Part shown: positions 19,346-33,500 of the stretch, in pieces
How the letters are laid out: the number at the start of each line of letters is the position of its first letter
How positions within the stretch are numbered: position 1 is the first letter of the stretch
Assembly (NCBI GenBank): GCA_947561715.1
Contig: OX387204.1
Location: forward strand, 4,779,001 to 4,843,000
Reading direction: 5' to 3'
Length of the DNA: 64,000 bases
DNA from: Ascidia mentula
Lineage: Eukaryota > Chordata > Ascidiacea > Phlebobranchia > Ascidiidae
Translations under genes and position numbers: made by a program
Notes under the pieces: model-generated
Databases searched by the model: none
What the model was told of the DNA's origin: nothing
The model's input: only the letters and a program-made list of their open reading frames with translations

Positions 19346-20369
19346 ATATTTAACTAACTAGAAATTAAAAAAATATATGCGTTTAAACTTGTATCGTTTG
19401 TTGAAGCAGGGGTTCTGCAAATCGTGGGTCTCGACCCAAGTTTATGCCCTGTCCGCTTTGGACGCCTAAAATGTAAACATATCGACACAAGTTCATTGTC
19501 AACTACACAAGATTTACTGTACAAAGTTGTTTCCGTAATATTCTACGGTTTGCATTTTTAAATGTTTCAGTCGTTATGTGACAGATGTATTGTGTTAAGT
19601 TTCTCGCAAGCAGAAATAATTGGCACTGAAATTGCATGATTTGCACTTAACAGGGTCGCAAGACATTAGGAATATTTTTGTGGGTCGTGTCAAAAACTAT
19701 GCGAACGAACCCTTGCGTTAAAGGATAGATATGTCGATGCATGTGTTTTAACGTCTCACTGTACATTTTTACTTTGATTTTTACTGTAGACTTTTTTGAT
19801 ATATTTTTGTAAATGCACTATCGTGGAATAACTTTTAAAGTTTAAAGCAAGGCAATTGCGATGTGCAACTTTGTGTTTACCAGTGTCGTTGGGGGAATTG
19901 AACGTCACAGAAAACTCAAAACAACACAAACAATACCTTTAAAATTTTACTTTAGCGCGCTTGGTTTTAGATTGCTTTGTAAGAAAGTGTATCAAAACAA
20001 TTTGTTAATTTGTTTTTCTTCTTCTTTTCAATGAACTTAATCATCATGCTTCGCAAGCTTGTTTCCAATCATTAACCAAGGTTTGTTCACAAATTTGGTT
20101 AGTATGTGACTTTTTTAAACAGAAAATATATCGGAGAAGCAGTACAGGGGTATGTTTGGCTCTGCGTAGAGAATTGAATGACTTTCCTTCCGCCGTCCCA
20201 GCGATCCACTTGCACAAACTTAATTTAACCAGGTTGCGATGCGCAAGCTAAAACGTCATGCGGTCGAATTCTCGGCCGAATCACTTCGATAATCTTTCCC
20301 AAGCACGTCACAAAACATCCCGACGGCGGATGCTTCTCTCCACGAAACCACAAAATCACCAGAACACAG
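19346..20369. other. Convergent intergenic region
   Basis: Lies between the 3' ends of the integrin gene (+) and the kinase-like gene (-). A weak ATTAAA at 19364-19369 could polyadenylate the integrin transcript. No open frame with family resemblance and no repeat recognised. Confidence 0.55.
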
Positions 20370-22508
20370 TCATTTTCTCCAGTTTTCATCAAAGAAGCAA
20401 TCCTCGTAACTCGACCACTTGTGATCGTCGAAACCCCACTTTCGGGAGAACCATTCATCCGGCATATCGACAGTTAACCTGCAAAAAATGCACTGTGCAG
20501 GTTTCCTTTTTCGGACGACAAAGCACATTGATGAAACCTTAAACGTTATTGTACAAACAAAGTCAGTTTGGGATTGACGTCATTTGCGCAACAAACACTG
20601 TCTGCGACTCCGGTAAATTAACTAAGTATCGATTGTGGCCTTCCGAACTAAGTCAGCGGCATTCACTGGGACAATACATTGCGTGTTTGGATCTTTTTGC
20701 AGTAGTTTTGCAAAAATATACAAAAAATGGCAAAATTGAAACCGAAAAAATTAATTGCGGAATAATACGAAATTTCCTTGGCATTGTTCCTGAGGTTAAG
20801 TAAAAACGACTTACTCTTTTTTGCACACAACGCTTATGATCGATAGAGAGAGCCAATTAACGACTTGAAATTAATTTACCTCATGGTGGGGCCGTGTTGC
20901 AGAAGGTTCATAATTTTTTCTTCGAATGCCATGGTGAGCAGGCGATCCCGGGCGCTCCATACTCGGAATGAACTGAATACATTAGAAAGCGAAGATGACC
21001 TATCCCCTCGCAACACTTTCCGTGTCATTTTTCTTGCCAACATCGGACTGAGACTGTGCGACCTCCTGGCCGAGCGGATAAACCCCGTGTATTTGTGATT
21101 GTCGACCGAAGCATTCTCCCACGGTGTGGCACCCGTCATTACGTAAAGGGCCATAATGCCCAGAGACCAGTTATCAGAAGCTGGTGAAGCGACGTATCGA
21201 CTCGCGTTGAGAAGTTCCGGCGCTGTGAAGGCAGTGGAGAGGATTTCCGAGGTGATTTCACGCTTCACGTCCATCACTGTGTACTCGTGTACATCCGAAA
21301 GCAAGTTAACTTTTGAACTGGGCATTACAGAATGTCTTCTGAGTGATTGGGTCGCACGTCTGCCGTTCTGTGCTGCTTCGTCAACAGCGTTTTTGTTCAC
21401 CTTAAATTGCAAGTATTGCCATTTTGAATTGTCGGTATTTTAAGGCCTGTGCAAGGCGGAAACATATATTTTCCATTTGAAAGGTTTGACGCAGGTTAGA
21501 ATGTTTAACGAAAATCAATGACTGCAACACAACAACAAATTTGTCGTATGATCATAGCCTAACAAAACGTAAACAAACAAAATCATTAATGGCGGTTTCT
21601 TTTAAGATCGAATTAATGGGTTTTACTTATATTTAACCAGAAAACCTACCATAAATAAAGGATCTCTAGTGGAGGCCAGCATACTTTGCGGGGTAAGTGA
21701 GGAAGTTCGGTGAAGGAGAATCGATCGAAGGCGTTCCGTTCTCTCGTCGTTTCCTCGTCTTAAGAATTTCGACGAACCTTTCCTTTCGTTTTTCTTCACG
21801 CAAGCACCGATTGTGTAAGACTTGGCAAAACTGCACAGTTTGATGTGGCAGTGACTCATCGATGAAATAAGAACATGTTCGGGGCGCAGGTCGCCGTGGA
21901 TGATGTTTAACTTGTTATGAAGATGATCTAATGCATCCCGAAGCTGTGCAAAAATTTGCATTAGGCTTAATTGTTTATTCCTGACCAACTTTATATCTCA
22001 AGCAACCATGCATATATGTGGTTACTATTTACGGTTTTTTACACAATCTTATCGTGAAAGTCACGGGGATTCCACATGATTTATCTTAAAAGATTGTTTT
22101 CTGCGTGCTTTGTGCGGTTCTCTACGGTATATCATGCATACCCACTTGCATTATGATGTGCTTGCATGCCTGGTCGGGCAGACCCACGTTGGTGACCACA
22201 AGATTCAACAGATTTCCATCGGTCACGTGTTCCAGCATGAATTGAAAACAATGTGTGGACCTGGGAAGCGTTCCAAGGAATTGAACGAACAACTTTGAAC
22301 CGTTTAAACGCAAATGCACTCCGATTTGTAACTCGTACGCAGCCGCGTTAAGTTTAGAGACTCGCTTGGCCACCACATGGTCTTTTTTGAGTGAGTCATA
22401 CACGAGCAGAATTCCGCTGCCGAATCTTCCACGGGACAATTCGTTAATCGGTTCTAAAGCCTGGATGTTGCTGTAAGCCGGCACCGAATCGCATCCATGT
22501 TTGTCCAT
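20370..22508 (-). CDS. Diverged serine/threonine kinase-like protein, probable pseudokinase (SBK-like)
   Basis: Exons in transcript order: 22508-22146, 21988-21650, 21400-20880, 20478-20370; 443 aa. The N-lobe keeps a glycine-rich loop (SRGRFGSG, residues 25-32), the beta3 lysine in VVAKRV (K48) and the helix C glutamate (E59). The catalytic loop reads HGDLRPEHVL: Asp154 is kept, but the usual Asn is His159. The DFG motif reads SFA (174-176), losing the Mg-binding Asp. About 120 residues separate it from TAPE (293-296), against 20-35 in ordinary kinases; the insert is Arg/Ser-rich. ASDNWSLGIMALYVMTGATP gives helix F, and GPTMRLT near the end fits the terminal helix. The DNWSLGI...TGATPWENA stretch recalls SBK kinases. 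The exon 4 frame is forced by phase and restores the PxxR motif. Substrate and role unknown. Confidence 0.75.
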
Positions 22509-24563
22509 GGTAAATGTTGGCTGTTGATTTCGTCACAATTCTTCACCAAGCGCGCAATGCCATGTATTTTTTCAAATTTTTGCCGCTAAAACCTTTAGCA
22601 TGATAAAAAAAATTAACATTTAACATTACATGCTGCCGTTGTATGGTTGAGACCAATTTCATGTTGAAATCCAATCAAATCAATTTTATTTTTCTCAAGA
22701 AAACTTGCTCATAAACAAAAAATGCACAAAACAAGTTAAAATGGCATCAGCACCAAAAACGTTATCCAATCATGTGCCCATGTTCAAGGTAATTTGCTCA
22801 CGGCGCTCACTTCTGCCTGGTACGAATCACTACAGGCACAAAGCCTCTGCCAACTGCCTGAACTAGATTTCGATCCATTCGCACTAACGAAGCTTGTTTA
22901 AATTCTCGTCACAAGAGTCAATTAAGTTAAATCACAGGTAAGCTCGCACCTAAACTTCATTTCAACCCCATGTCGTCATAAGTTTAACAACCTAAATAAT
23001 TTATTTGATTCGCTCCGTTGTGATGGTGTGTATCTGAGAGGGAATTTCACCACACCGTTATTAAATATTCATCCGAAGGTGCTTGCTGGAAGCTGAAATC
23101 GATAAATCGAGCGGAACAGCTTCTGTGACGTAAAATCTTGACGTATTTTTTTTGCAAAACTTGACACATCAGTGGTAATGATTTTTGCCATGCACAATGC
23201 GTCAGCCGGTTAAGCTTCTTGTTTGTGTTTTTGCGATTGTTTGTTTGTTAAAAGGCTGAATTTCACTGCTTACATAAGAATTTTGGATAAGAAGATTTTG
23301 AACTAAAGAGAATTCATAATAATTAGCTGGATATTCAAGGGCGCATATTTCAGTCAGAGGTATATATACGCAGTAATAACTTGCATATGGGAATAATTTT
23401 TAATAAAGTGATTAATTACCCAGAGTTTCCATGCAGAACCACCAGACATGAAAGTCATCAATTTATTTACTTTTCTATTTTTCTCCCAGCACTTACAGCT
23501 TCTTTTGGTCCCCTAAGGTCATAACTCCAGCTCCAGCGGGTTTAATTAGCAACAGTTCTGCAGATCAATCCGGTTTTCCTGGAAATTTCCGTCCCTGTTA
23601 AAATGGGTACTTTCCAACCTTCTGTGGCATCTGGTTGCGAAATTTGTCCGCTATTGAGTTAACACCTTGCTACGTACTATTTGCTACATACACCATAGCC
23701 CGTGTTCGTACCAATATTGCGAAGCAAAAAATTTTAGGTTTTTATTTTATCTTGTGACTCGATAGTTGCTGTTTATTGCCCTGTATTTGTTTATTGCGTC
23801 AAAGAAATTTCCCCTAAAAATGATTTAAAGGTGCGCTGCACACGTTTTATTGAAGAACTTTTAACTAAACCAATGTGTTTTTAGCCAATCTTTACCTGCA
23901 GCCTTGTGATGTCAGGTCCATTCATGACGTTAATTCGGGCCCATAAAATTCCCATTCTATCGGTGAGACCAACAAAACATACAGCTTTGTTAAAACAGAA
24001 TACATTTTCCTGCCGTTTCGTTTGTTTAGTGGTAGGAATATTGCAGTTTACCACCGGAAGAACGAACGGATCTTTGACCTTAGGTCGAAAACTAATGGGG
24101 TAGAAAGTGAGTAAAAACCCTACGAAGCAGGACACGATTTGTGTGTTTAACGACAATTTATTCGGGAATTTCTGAGAAAACTTTCAAATCTTTGCCTAAC
24201 AAATCCGAGAGGGGTTATGGCCCCGTTGGTCCCTCCTTGACTGCACCAACCCAATTATCAAAGCCCGAAAACTGCCGTCCGCTATTCTGAAATATTTTTA
24301 ACGTCATCCGATTAAATTTCTTTGCGCGAAGGAGGAATTAAAAAACTTTCAGGCGTGTGTGTGTCCCAAAGGAAAAATGCTGTAATAATGTTGTTGTGTT
24401 ACATTTAGTTGTTCATTCTCCTCGTTTGTAGCCTAGTTGATTAGGGTTTAATGGCTCTTTGTTAAATTTGTAGATTTTAGCAGTCACCAGCTGCTTACAA
24501 AGCCCTCCGTTATGCCTGTTGTTTAATCCTGCATTAGGCGGTCTATACTTTCGTGCCTGGATA
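22509..24563. other. Divergent intergenic region between kinase-like gene and TPR
   Basis: About 2 kb holding the promoters of both divergent genes. A tiny + strand frame begins ATGGCATCAGCACC at 22741 and meets a gtaatt donor at 22789 (see findings). Otherwise I see only AT-rich sequence and short unassigned frames. Confidence 0.5.
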
Positions 24564-27500
24564 ATGACATCCGCAGTTCTGCAAGAGGTATTTTCAAATG
24601 AGGAAATCCAGACTATTTCTTCGCAAGTACTTAAAAAATTTGAACAATATGCTGAAAGAAAAAATGGAGCTATTCAAAACTTGGAGGGGGAGATTGAGAA
24701 AATAAAATCTGATTATGGTAACGAAAATCATACTTCACACTTGACACCATTTGGTTTTTGTGTTTTTAAACAAACATAAATAATAAACTAAAAAGTGCTT
24801 TATTAACATTATTTGTGCAGAACAAAAGTGTTACGAACTGGACAAGAAGCTAATTGAAAATGCAAGTCGCTTAGACAACGAATCTTCTCTGCATGAAAAT
24901 GCTGCTCAAAAATGTAACCAGCTAGGTAAAATTTATATCAATATTTGTACTTTTTTTCGCAGCTAACCATTTGTTGTGCTTTAGAAATTGAGCTGAAAGC
25001 TTGCCAAGATAAAATTTCCAGCATTGAATCATCTCTGCTTGACAGCCAACAGGAGAATATTGGGTTAAAACGCATTAGGGATACTTGGTCGGAAGAAAAA
25101 CTTAGCCTTCAACATATTGTAGAAAAGCGAGATCTTGAAATCTCAAGATTAAATGGTTTGTTTTTTGATGAAATTATGATCAAAAATTGTTTTATTACAG
25201 CTTTTTAGTAACCCATATTGTTTGCATTATTTTTTTTATATCGATATTGATAAACTGCTACCAAAATATTCATTTGGTTTTGCAGTTTTAATATCAGCAA
25301 AATCATATCATTTTACATACATTATAGCAACATACTTCTATTTGTTTTCTCTGTTTCAATGTTTTGAACATGAAAATATATATACTTATCCACTGAGTTT
25401 AAACTCGTATCATAAAATAATTAACAGTAACTTATGAAAAAGTGTTTACATGTGCGGTAAAATCATAATAATGCCATACCATGTAAGTGCTGGTATGTTA
25501 GTTACCACCACAGTTATTAATTAAACCAGGTTCGATGGAGGGTGCTTATTAAACATTTAGCCCTAAATTAAGACCATTTGTTCACCTAACAGTCCCATAC
25601 AAATCCAGATGTTCCAAACACTAGAGCACACATTGTTTATTACACTAGTATTATTTATCTGTAGTTTTCATTTGATCCTAAATTAAAAGAAAAGTATCTG
25701 ATGGTCCACAGACCGTATGAAGTTTGATATAATTATATATACCTAATTTTTTTTTATAATTTGCAGAGGAATGGAAAGTAGTGTCTGAAAGGTTAAGTGA
25801 TGTTACAACATCGAAAAATGAATTACAGGTGAATATTTTTAAATATACCATATTTACACATTGAAACAGCTTTTTAAAAAACACAGTCTCAAACCGAAGT
25901 TGCGCTTTTCCGTTACAGTTGAAACTTGATGAAGTCAGCAGTTCAGAGGTCTCAGCACATTATCACACAAAGCGTGTTGAGCAAGAGAGGGAACTGCTTT
26001 CACAACAGAATTCCACAATGACTGAGGAATTGAATGAAAAAACAAACTATCTTTTGTCCTACAAGAAGGAAAAGGTATGTTTTCTTTGTTTCTTTATTGC
26101 TACATTTTTAATCAAAATCATTTCAATTTTAGGAAAATGAGCTGGTATCACTAAGAAGCCAGTTTGAGTTGACTTGCAATGAGAACCGAATGCTAAAAGA
26201 AACAAATGAAATGCTGAAAAAGAGTGAAGCTGATTTGCAGGAGAAGCTTAATCAACTCCACGAAAAGTCTACCAAGGCAAAAAAAATTACTGTTAATAGT
26301 TTTCGATATGGATTTTATGCAAATATTTTCTTCACATTATACCAAATATATCTTCAATTATGGGCATTCTTGTAATGCTGTATAAATACTTTTATAAGAA
26401 TGCTTTTTCCCTTTAACATGAGCAACCAATATCAAAAACTAATATGCAGACTACAGACGACTATCATTCCATGGAAGAAATGCTTCGAAGTGAGCTCCAA
26501 TCACAGACAAGACTTGCAGAGCTTTATAAATCCTCAGCTGAAGATGCCGACAAGAAGTCTGAGGAGCTTATATCCGCAGTAGAAGAACTACAAACAATTA
26601 TAAAATCCAGTTCTGAGAGTAAGTGAAATCATAACTAATGATAAAGACCAGAGGTCGGCAACCCATGTCTGCCGTGTTACATGAGACTGTTTCAGTCTCT
26701 TAAGGTGCCATAGGAGGACAAGTACAAAAGGGAAAATACTAATGATGTCTTGCGCTGGATCCGGGTATCCGGACCAGGCCGAATAATACACTTAATTTTA
26801 CCGAATAGTTGGGAAAGATTTTTGTCCTAAAAACGGACAAACATTTCACAAATTACACGATCTGTTGTTAGTTATTAAGGTTTTTCGTGACGTGTTATAC
26901 CATATTAATAAATGCCCACGTTTATTTGTTCCACTCATGATAAGCTAACCTAAGATCCAAATTATCCAGCCGGATTTAATTGATAACTATCCGGCCGGGC
27001 CTGATAATTTGGAACTGGGAACATCACTAGAAAATACCATAAATAAACAAAATACATTTAAGACTTCTGACTGTATATACCGGGGGTTTTGCAAGTTTAC
27101 TAAAAATGTATAGTGACAGTTGATTTATTTTGTGTGGAATATTGAATCAATCCCTTCAAACTTACCTTTTTTTTTATCTCCAAGATTTGCGTTTTAGCCA
27201 TACTCAGTTTCATGGACCGACAAGGTAGTTTTTTCAGTACTGAAGAGTGTAATTGGCTCTTTGCAGGTTAAAGGTTGCTGATGTCTGGTATGGACATACA
27301 GTATACATATGTTTACATGTATATTTGTGTTTATTTTAGAACATGATGATCTTGTACTTCAGTTAAGTGAAGGAAATCAAAAATCTCATGAAAAGGATGT
27401 TGATATTGAGAGGTAAGCTTTTTTTTTATAAATATGGTGGACGACAAATGAAAAAAATATTTTTAAAAAAATTAAAATTTTAAAAATAAAAATATTTGCT

Positions 27501-30500
27501 TGTTTTAGGTATTTTGCTGGTTTTGGTTAAACTAAGTGCACACAGCGTAATGCCCTTTATCAAGGTACAAAACCTATTTAACATTTTTCTATGAAAAATT
27601 TTTTTCCATTTGTTTTAGATTAAAAAAAGAACTGGAGGGTGCAAATGATTTAATTGCAGCCAACAAGAAACAAGAATTAAGTGAGGAAGAACTGGCTGAT
27701 CTTTGTCCAACAGCTGCCATGACGAGCAAATTCATTAAATCAGGAATGACTCTTACTCAAGTATGATTTGGGCACTTTAATACTTTAGATCTGCAATAAA
27801 TGGAATCATTTAAACAAATTTTTGTCATAAATAAAGTTATTTTTGAGTTATTATGTTTGTTTATGGTCAAACGCATACCTGAGTTACTTACATTCACAGA
27901 TTTATTCGAAATATGTGGAGCAAACAGATGAACTGATAGTTGCCAAAGAAGAAAATAAACGACTGAATGAAGCAATGGACTCCATTCTAGAGGTAAAAAC
28001 ATTTGTGGTAATTTTTCACTTGTTTTAAAATAACTTATTCTGTGTGTTTAATGAAGGAATTTATTTTTGTAAAGGAATTGAATACAAAAGCCCCCTTGCT
28101 AAAGCGCCAGCGTGAAGATTATGAACGTGCACTCATCACTATTAACCAACTAACGTCACAAACTGATGAGGCAGCAACCAACTTTCAACATCTTCGTCAG
28201 GAGGCTGATGATGCTGTGAGACACAGTTCACACCTCACTAGGGAGCTGGAGCGTTACAAGAAGGAAAATGCTGACCTATCCAAACAGGTTTTTATTTGCC
28301 TATTTACTTTAATTTTTGGTGATGCATGAAAAGAATTTTTTTCTGTGACCAAAATGTACAGATTTTGTAAAAACCATCAACAGAGTAAATTCATATCAAA
28401 AGGTATGAGAGCCGAGATCGCCAAATATAAAGGGCCTGCACAGTGTTCCTGCCTTGCTATGCGAAAGCACAGTATTACTTCTGCATTGTCAGAATAAATT
28501 TATATTATATTTGCCTTTATAAATAAATTTATATTATATTTATTTATTAAACTAAAAAACCTGCAATATTACCCGCAACAATGCCTTGCTTAATGAAAAC
28601 ACTACATTGAAACAGCTGTTTGACTCTCAGGACTCTGTACGTTTTTAGGTCAGATTCTTACTAAAAGAGGTGGAAGAACTTCGAGGAAGACAAGTGCAGT
28701 TGTCACCAGCACAAGGAAGAGACAAATCCCTGTTGGTCGTCAATGAAGATGGATCGTGCAATGATGTAAGCAGCTCATCAGAGCTCATCACCCAGACATT
28801 GGTTACTTTTAAGGATATTGCAGAGCTTCAAGAACAAAATCAGAAACTGCTTGCTGTAAGTAGCTATAATAAAAAAAAAATTATATAAAAAAAGAAATAA
28901 AATATAAAAAAGCATGAAATTTTGCATCTTAGCATCCTTTGTTTAATTGTGCTATTTGAAGTTAAATATATGATAAATGTGTTTTTGCTGATGCAAAACT
29001 AACTTGCAGATAAGTTATTGGTTGTAGTGTGTATGGTTGGAAAAGACAGGGATTTTCCTTTTTGGATTCCGTGTTTCTTTCTTTTCCATTAATTTACTTG
29101 CAAAAGAAACTCCTTTGCCATCCAGGTAAGGAGAATAGTGCCATATACGAACAGTTCTTGGCACCAATACAACAAAAGTGTAACCATTGCCACAAAAATG
29201 AAGCTTGGTGTATGGAATACTAACAATAAATTAGTGTAACTGTTCATCACTTCTGTGCAGGTTATCAGACAACTGAGTGATGAACAAGAGCAAGCTGAAA
29301 AGGCTGGTATTGACAAACAGACGTTACAACTGCAAGCTCAACTGGAGGAGGCAAATGAAGAGTTGGAACGACTGCGAGAAGACAGAAGCAGACAAACTAC
29401 CATGGTTGAAGCGATTGTCCGACAACGAGACATGTACCGTGTCTTGCTTGCTCACAATCCACAGGTAAATGTAGTTAAGATCTAGCCAGTTTGAAAGAAA
29501 AAAAAAACAGTTTCTGCAATTAATTTTAAAAATCTATCATAATATATGGTGTTGATTGACCTGTTGAAGGTCTAAAACAATTTAATTTAGTTATAACTGA
29601 GAAAATTATAACCACGACATTTAACAGGGTGGAATCCCACCGAGTGTCATTGCAAACCCATCTATTCTTGGTGAATCAATGCTTAACGCAAGTGGTTTAT
29701 CTGTTGCTTCGGCAACCACCACTCCAAGCAAGCACTCCGAATCAATGACCAAAAGTCCCAGTGCAGTTGGGGGAGCTTCAGAGAAGAGAGCACTTCTTCA
29801 ATTAAAGGAGGAGTTCGAAGAATACAAAAATGATGTTCTTGCCAACAACAAGTTGGTTTCTTTTGTGGAAGATAGATATTAATTGTTATGTGGTATTTGT
29901 ACCACATTGGTATCGAAAATTCTCATATTTATTTAAGTTTTAATACACATTGTAACTATAAACACACTGCTCCATTTGAAAAAAGCAAACAAATTGTCAT
30001 TAACAATGAAATGGTGTTTTACCAAATGATGATTTATTAGAGAAAGGTAACCCTAACTGTGCCACAAAGGGAAAACTTAAGTGTTGAGTTATTGACATAG
30101 AGTGTAATTCATATGTAACAAAAATATTTTCAGGGTATTCGAGGAGAAAATTGAGAGTCTAAAGAGTGAATTGTCGCAACAAAGAACATCCTGTGCCAAA
30201 CTTGAAGCACAAGTCGAATTCTCAAAGGAAAGGTGTGAAATGATGAAAACTGGAATGGAAAGCACCAAAAAGGTGTGCATTAGTGTATTACGCAATTACA
30301 CCCACATGTATAAGTTGGAAAGGTGCATAAGCGTATAATTGTTTTATCCCTTTTTCTAAAAAATCTCATGTTTCAAAAGATGTTTCTCCTAAAAAATTTT
30401 TTGGTTTGATTGTGTTTGCTGAAACTAACATACAAAAATTGGCATTATGCAAACCCAGACCACAATTTTTATTTCAAAACTCATTTACCTTAATTTGTTT

Positions 30501-33500
30501 CAGGAATCTGATGCCCTTAGGATTCGTAATACTCAGCTTTATAGTATTGCCCAACAACACGAAAGGTCTGCAAGCAACCTGAACACCGAACTGGGTTCTC
30601 TGCGTGAAACTTGCACTAAACTGCAGGTAAACCTTGTTCTCGTTCAAATAATACAAAAAAACGCTGTACGTACGATTTACATTTGACAAGAGTTTGCTTG
30701 TGTGAAAGCGTCCATCTACAGATATATCCTTGACACAAAGCAGAAAAAGATTTTTGTTGTATATTGGCTGTGCAAGTATGTGCTTTACTACATGCAGAGT
30801 CGCCTCGACATCACGCGCAGTGAGTTGGACTTAAGCAAACGCGCCGAGGACCGACTTGCAACCGAGAACACTTCACTGCAGAGAGAACAGAGAAACCAAA
30901 CGGTGTTGCTTAGCAACCTGCAGAAGGTGCAGCAGAGCATGGAGAGGCAAGCCTTTGAGGTGTGGATGCAAATTAAATCTCTTTACCTGTAACCTGTAAC
31001 CTGTAACCTGCAACATACTTCAACAAATTCTTTGTTTAAAAGTTTTGGTAGATTTTTTCGTACGTCTCGTTTTTGTTATTATTTTAAATCAACGTTACAT
31101 GTGTCTAAAATTCATGACTTGAATTCCGAATTTTTGTTTCAGGTTCGTTCCCAACTTCACAGTCGCGTCGAGGCACAAGAGCGCGAGATCGCCACCTTGC
31201 GGCAAAACTCACACAATATTGCTCAGAGTAAACAGGATGCTATTCAGGTATATCGGCGGTCGCACCTGTCTTTGGTTATATTTACCGTCATTAACTGCCT
31301 TAGACTATATTTTACCATGATTACATTCGTTGCGCAACAAGCGTATAGCTTAATTAAACATGCGTCGTTTTTTTATGGACTCTGGTTGCATTTATCGATT
31401 ACCAAACCGTGTAGGCTTTTAAACAAAGACCACTAAACACCCTCGTCTAAAAGGGTATTTTTGACATTTGTTTCAGCATAGCGCATAACCGCACCAAACC
31501 GTTTTCCACAGTAAGGACATAACGTACATAGGTTCCTTATAGACAGGGTTGCCATCGGTCAGAACCAATAAATAATCACTCTGCATTTTGAGGCCAAAAT
31601 TTGATTTATTTCATAAACTTTGCTTAATATTAAATGACACTGTGTGGTTTGAATAACACCATGACCTTTTCTGAGGCAAACATCGATAATTTCTCCAAAA
31701 TCACAACATCACTAATAATCCGTATATTTAATAAAAAGTAGGTACCTGAAAATAAGCAAATTTATATTTTCTAAGACACTGCTCGTAACAAAAACCTCAA
31801 ATCTTGGGAATAAGTACGATATGGTGACCCTGTTTGTAGGCCCAGGTTCCATTGTTATTGCACCATTGCATTAGTCGCGACAAACCCTTCAACCTGCACC
31901 TAATGTTTCAGGCTGTGGAAAAGCAGTTGTACGCTGTGCAGCAAATGCTCGAAGCGGAGAAGTCGAGATGCGACAAGTTGTCAACCGAACTGAGTGAAAC
32001 CAGAACGCAAGTCAATATCCTGGAGATGGAAAAGAAAAAAGCCGAAGCCAAACTCACATCGGTTGAGGATCGTCTGACCAGACTCGGCGGTGGCGGCGGT
32101 CAAGAGGTTTTGAATTTAATTTGTCTTCCAATATTTGATTTAAATCAATTCAAACATTATGCAATTTTTACACAAAAATGGATACTTTTAAATCCAGTGC
32201 AACCTTATTAAAATCAGGAAAATTATGATTTCATCTAGTTCAGTGCTTTTCAACCTTTTTAAATTCTATCCGCACTTTTTTGTGGTACGAAAATTTCATC
32301 CGCACAATGCGGCCAAACCGCGCATGAAACGTTTGCGAACCCAAGGATGTACATAACTAATACCAACAGCCAGGCTTCGTGATAAATCTCCCTTTCTTGG
32401 AATTTTCGAAATTTAAACGATTTGAAACCTACCAACGATTAAAAGGGAAGGATTAGCGTTGCTTCTTGAAGCTAGTGTACGTAACCAAATATGAAAAATT
32501 CTTAGACTAAATAGTCTTTTATCGGGCGATTGTCATCCGCACTCATCCGCACCGTGTTGCCCATCCGCACAACAAATTTTCACATCCGCACCAGTGCGGA
32601 TGGTCCCACAGGTCCAAAAGCACTGATCTAGTTTTATGGTCAGATCAAATTGTCCTGAAAGTTTAACGCCGGACCTTGCGGATAGTTATCAGTTCACGAA
32701 AGCTTTTCACCCAAAGATTTGGCTTATATACTGGTTGGGCAAAACCATGAGAATCGTGTCTTTTTGTCGTGTTTTGTTTGCTTTATTGTTTCGTCCATGA
32801 TAATTTACTCTTTCCAGAGAACACAGGCTGCAAGCAGCGGAGATGAAGATTTGTTGAATCAATCCAAACAGGAGTTAAAGGAGAAGAACGAGGAGGTGTC
32901 GAACCTTGAAACAAGGTTGGAGAAAGCGAGGTTCCACGTTGAGCATTACAGGGAAGTGTCCGCGGCCGCCGAAGAAAGCCTCAAGCAGGTGAAAATGAAC
33001 AGAAGTGTTATCATACCAACTTATTACAAATTTGATACATGTGAAAAGTGGTGAAATATTGCTGAATTTATGGTTCACAATAGAAATGGCTTGTAAGTAT
33101 GTGATGTAATCAATTGCATTGTTTCCTCCTTGTGTTTTGGACTGCTATCAACCTTGGCTGGTCTTGTTGCTACTATGTTGGTTGCTTGTGGCAAAAACGG
33201 GCACGTTGTGAAGTTTTTTGTGCAGTTTGATAAATACTGATGTATCACGGTTAAAATTGTATTTGTTGACGACAGACGAATCAGGCGAACCGCGAGTTGA
33301 TGGACAGACTACAGGCAAGACTGGATGAAAGCAGTTGCCACCAGACCAACCTCGAACAACAAATCGTCAAGATCGAAGAAGAAAACAAATCCTTAAAGAA
33401 CGAGAAATACAAAGTAACCGGTGGGTATTCCCCAGTGTCGAATGAACTGTTCACCCATCTAAGCGATGCCATCAACGCAAACAACCGCTTTGCTATTTCA

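Noticed and set aside
20225-20458. A 77-codon minus-strand frame at the end of the kinase-like gene
   Set aside because: The acceptor at 20479 puts that frame behind a stop; the other frame, fixed by phase, completes the kinase fold motif PxxRxT and ends at 20370.
26281-26291. A GC-AG intron at the end of TPR exon 6
   Set aside because: A standard GT donor 15 nt later keeps the same frame (adding AKKIT), so a rare GC donor is not needed, though the choice is not certain.
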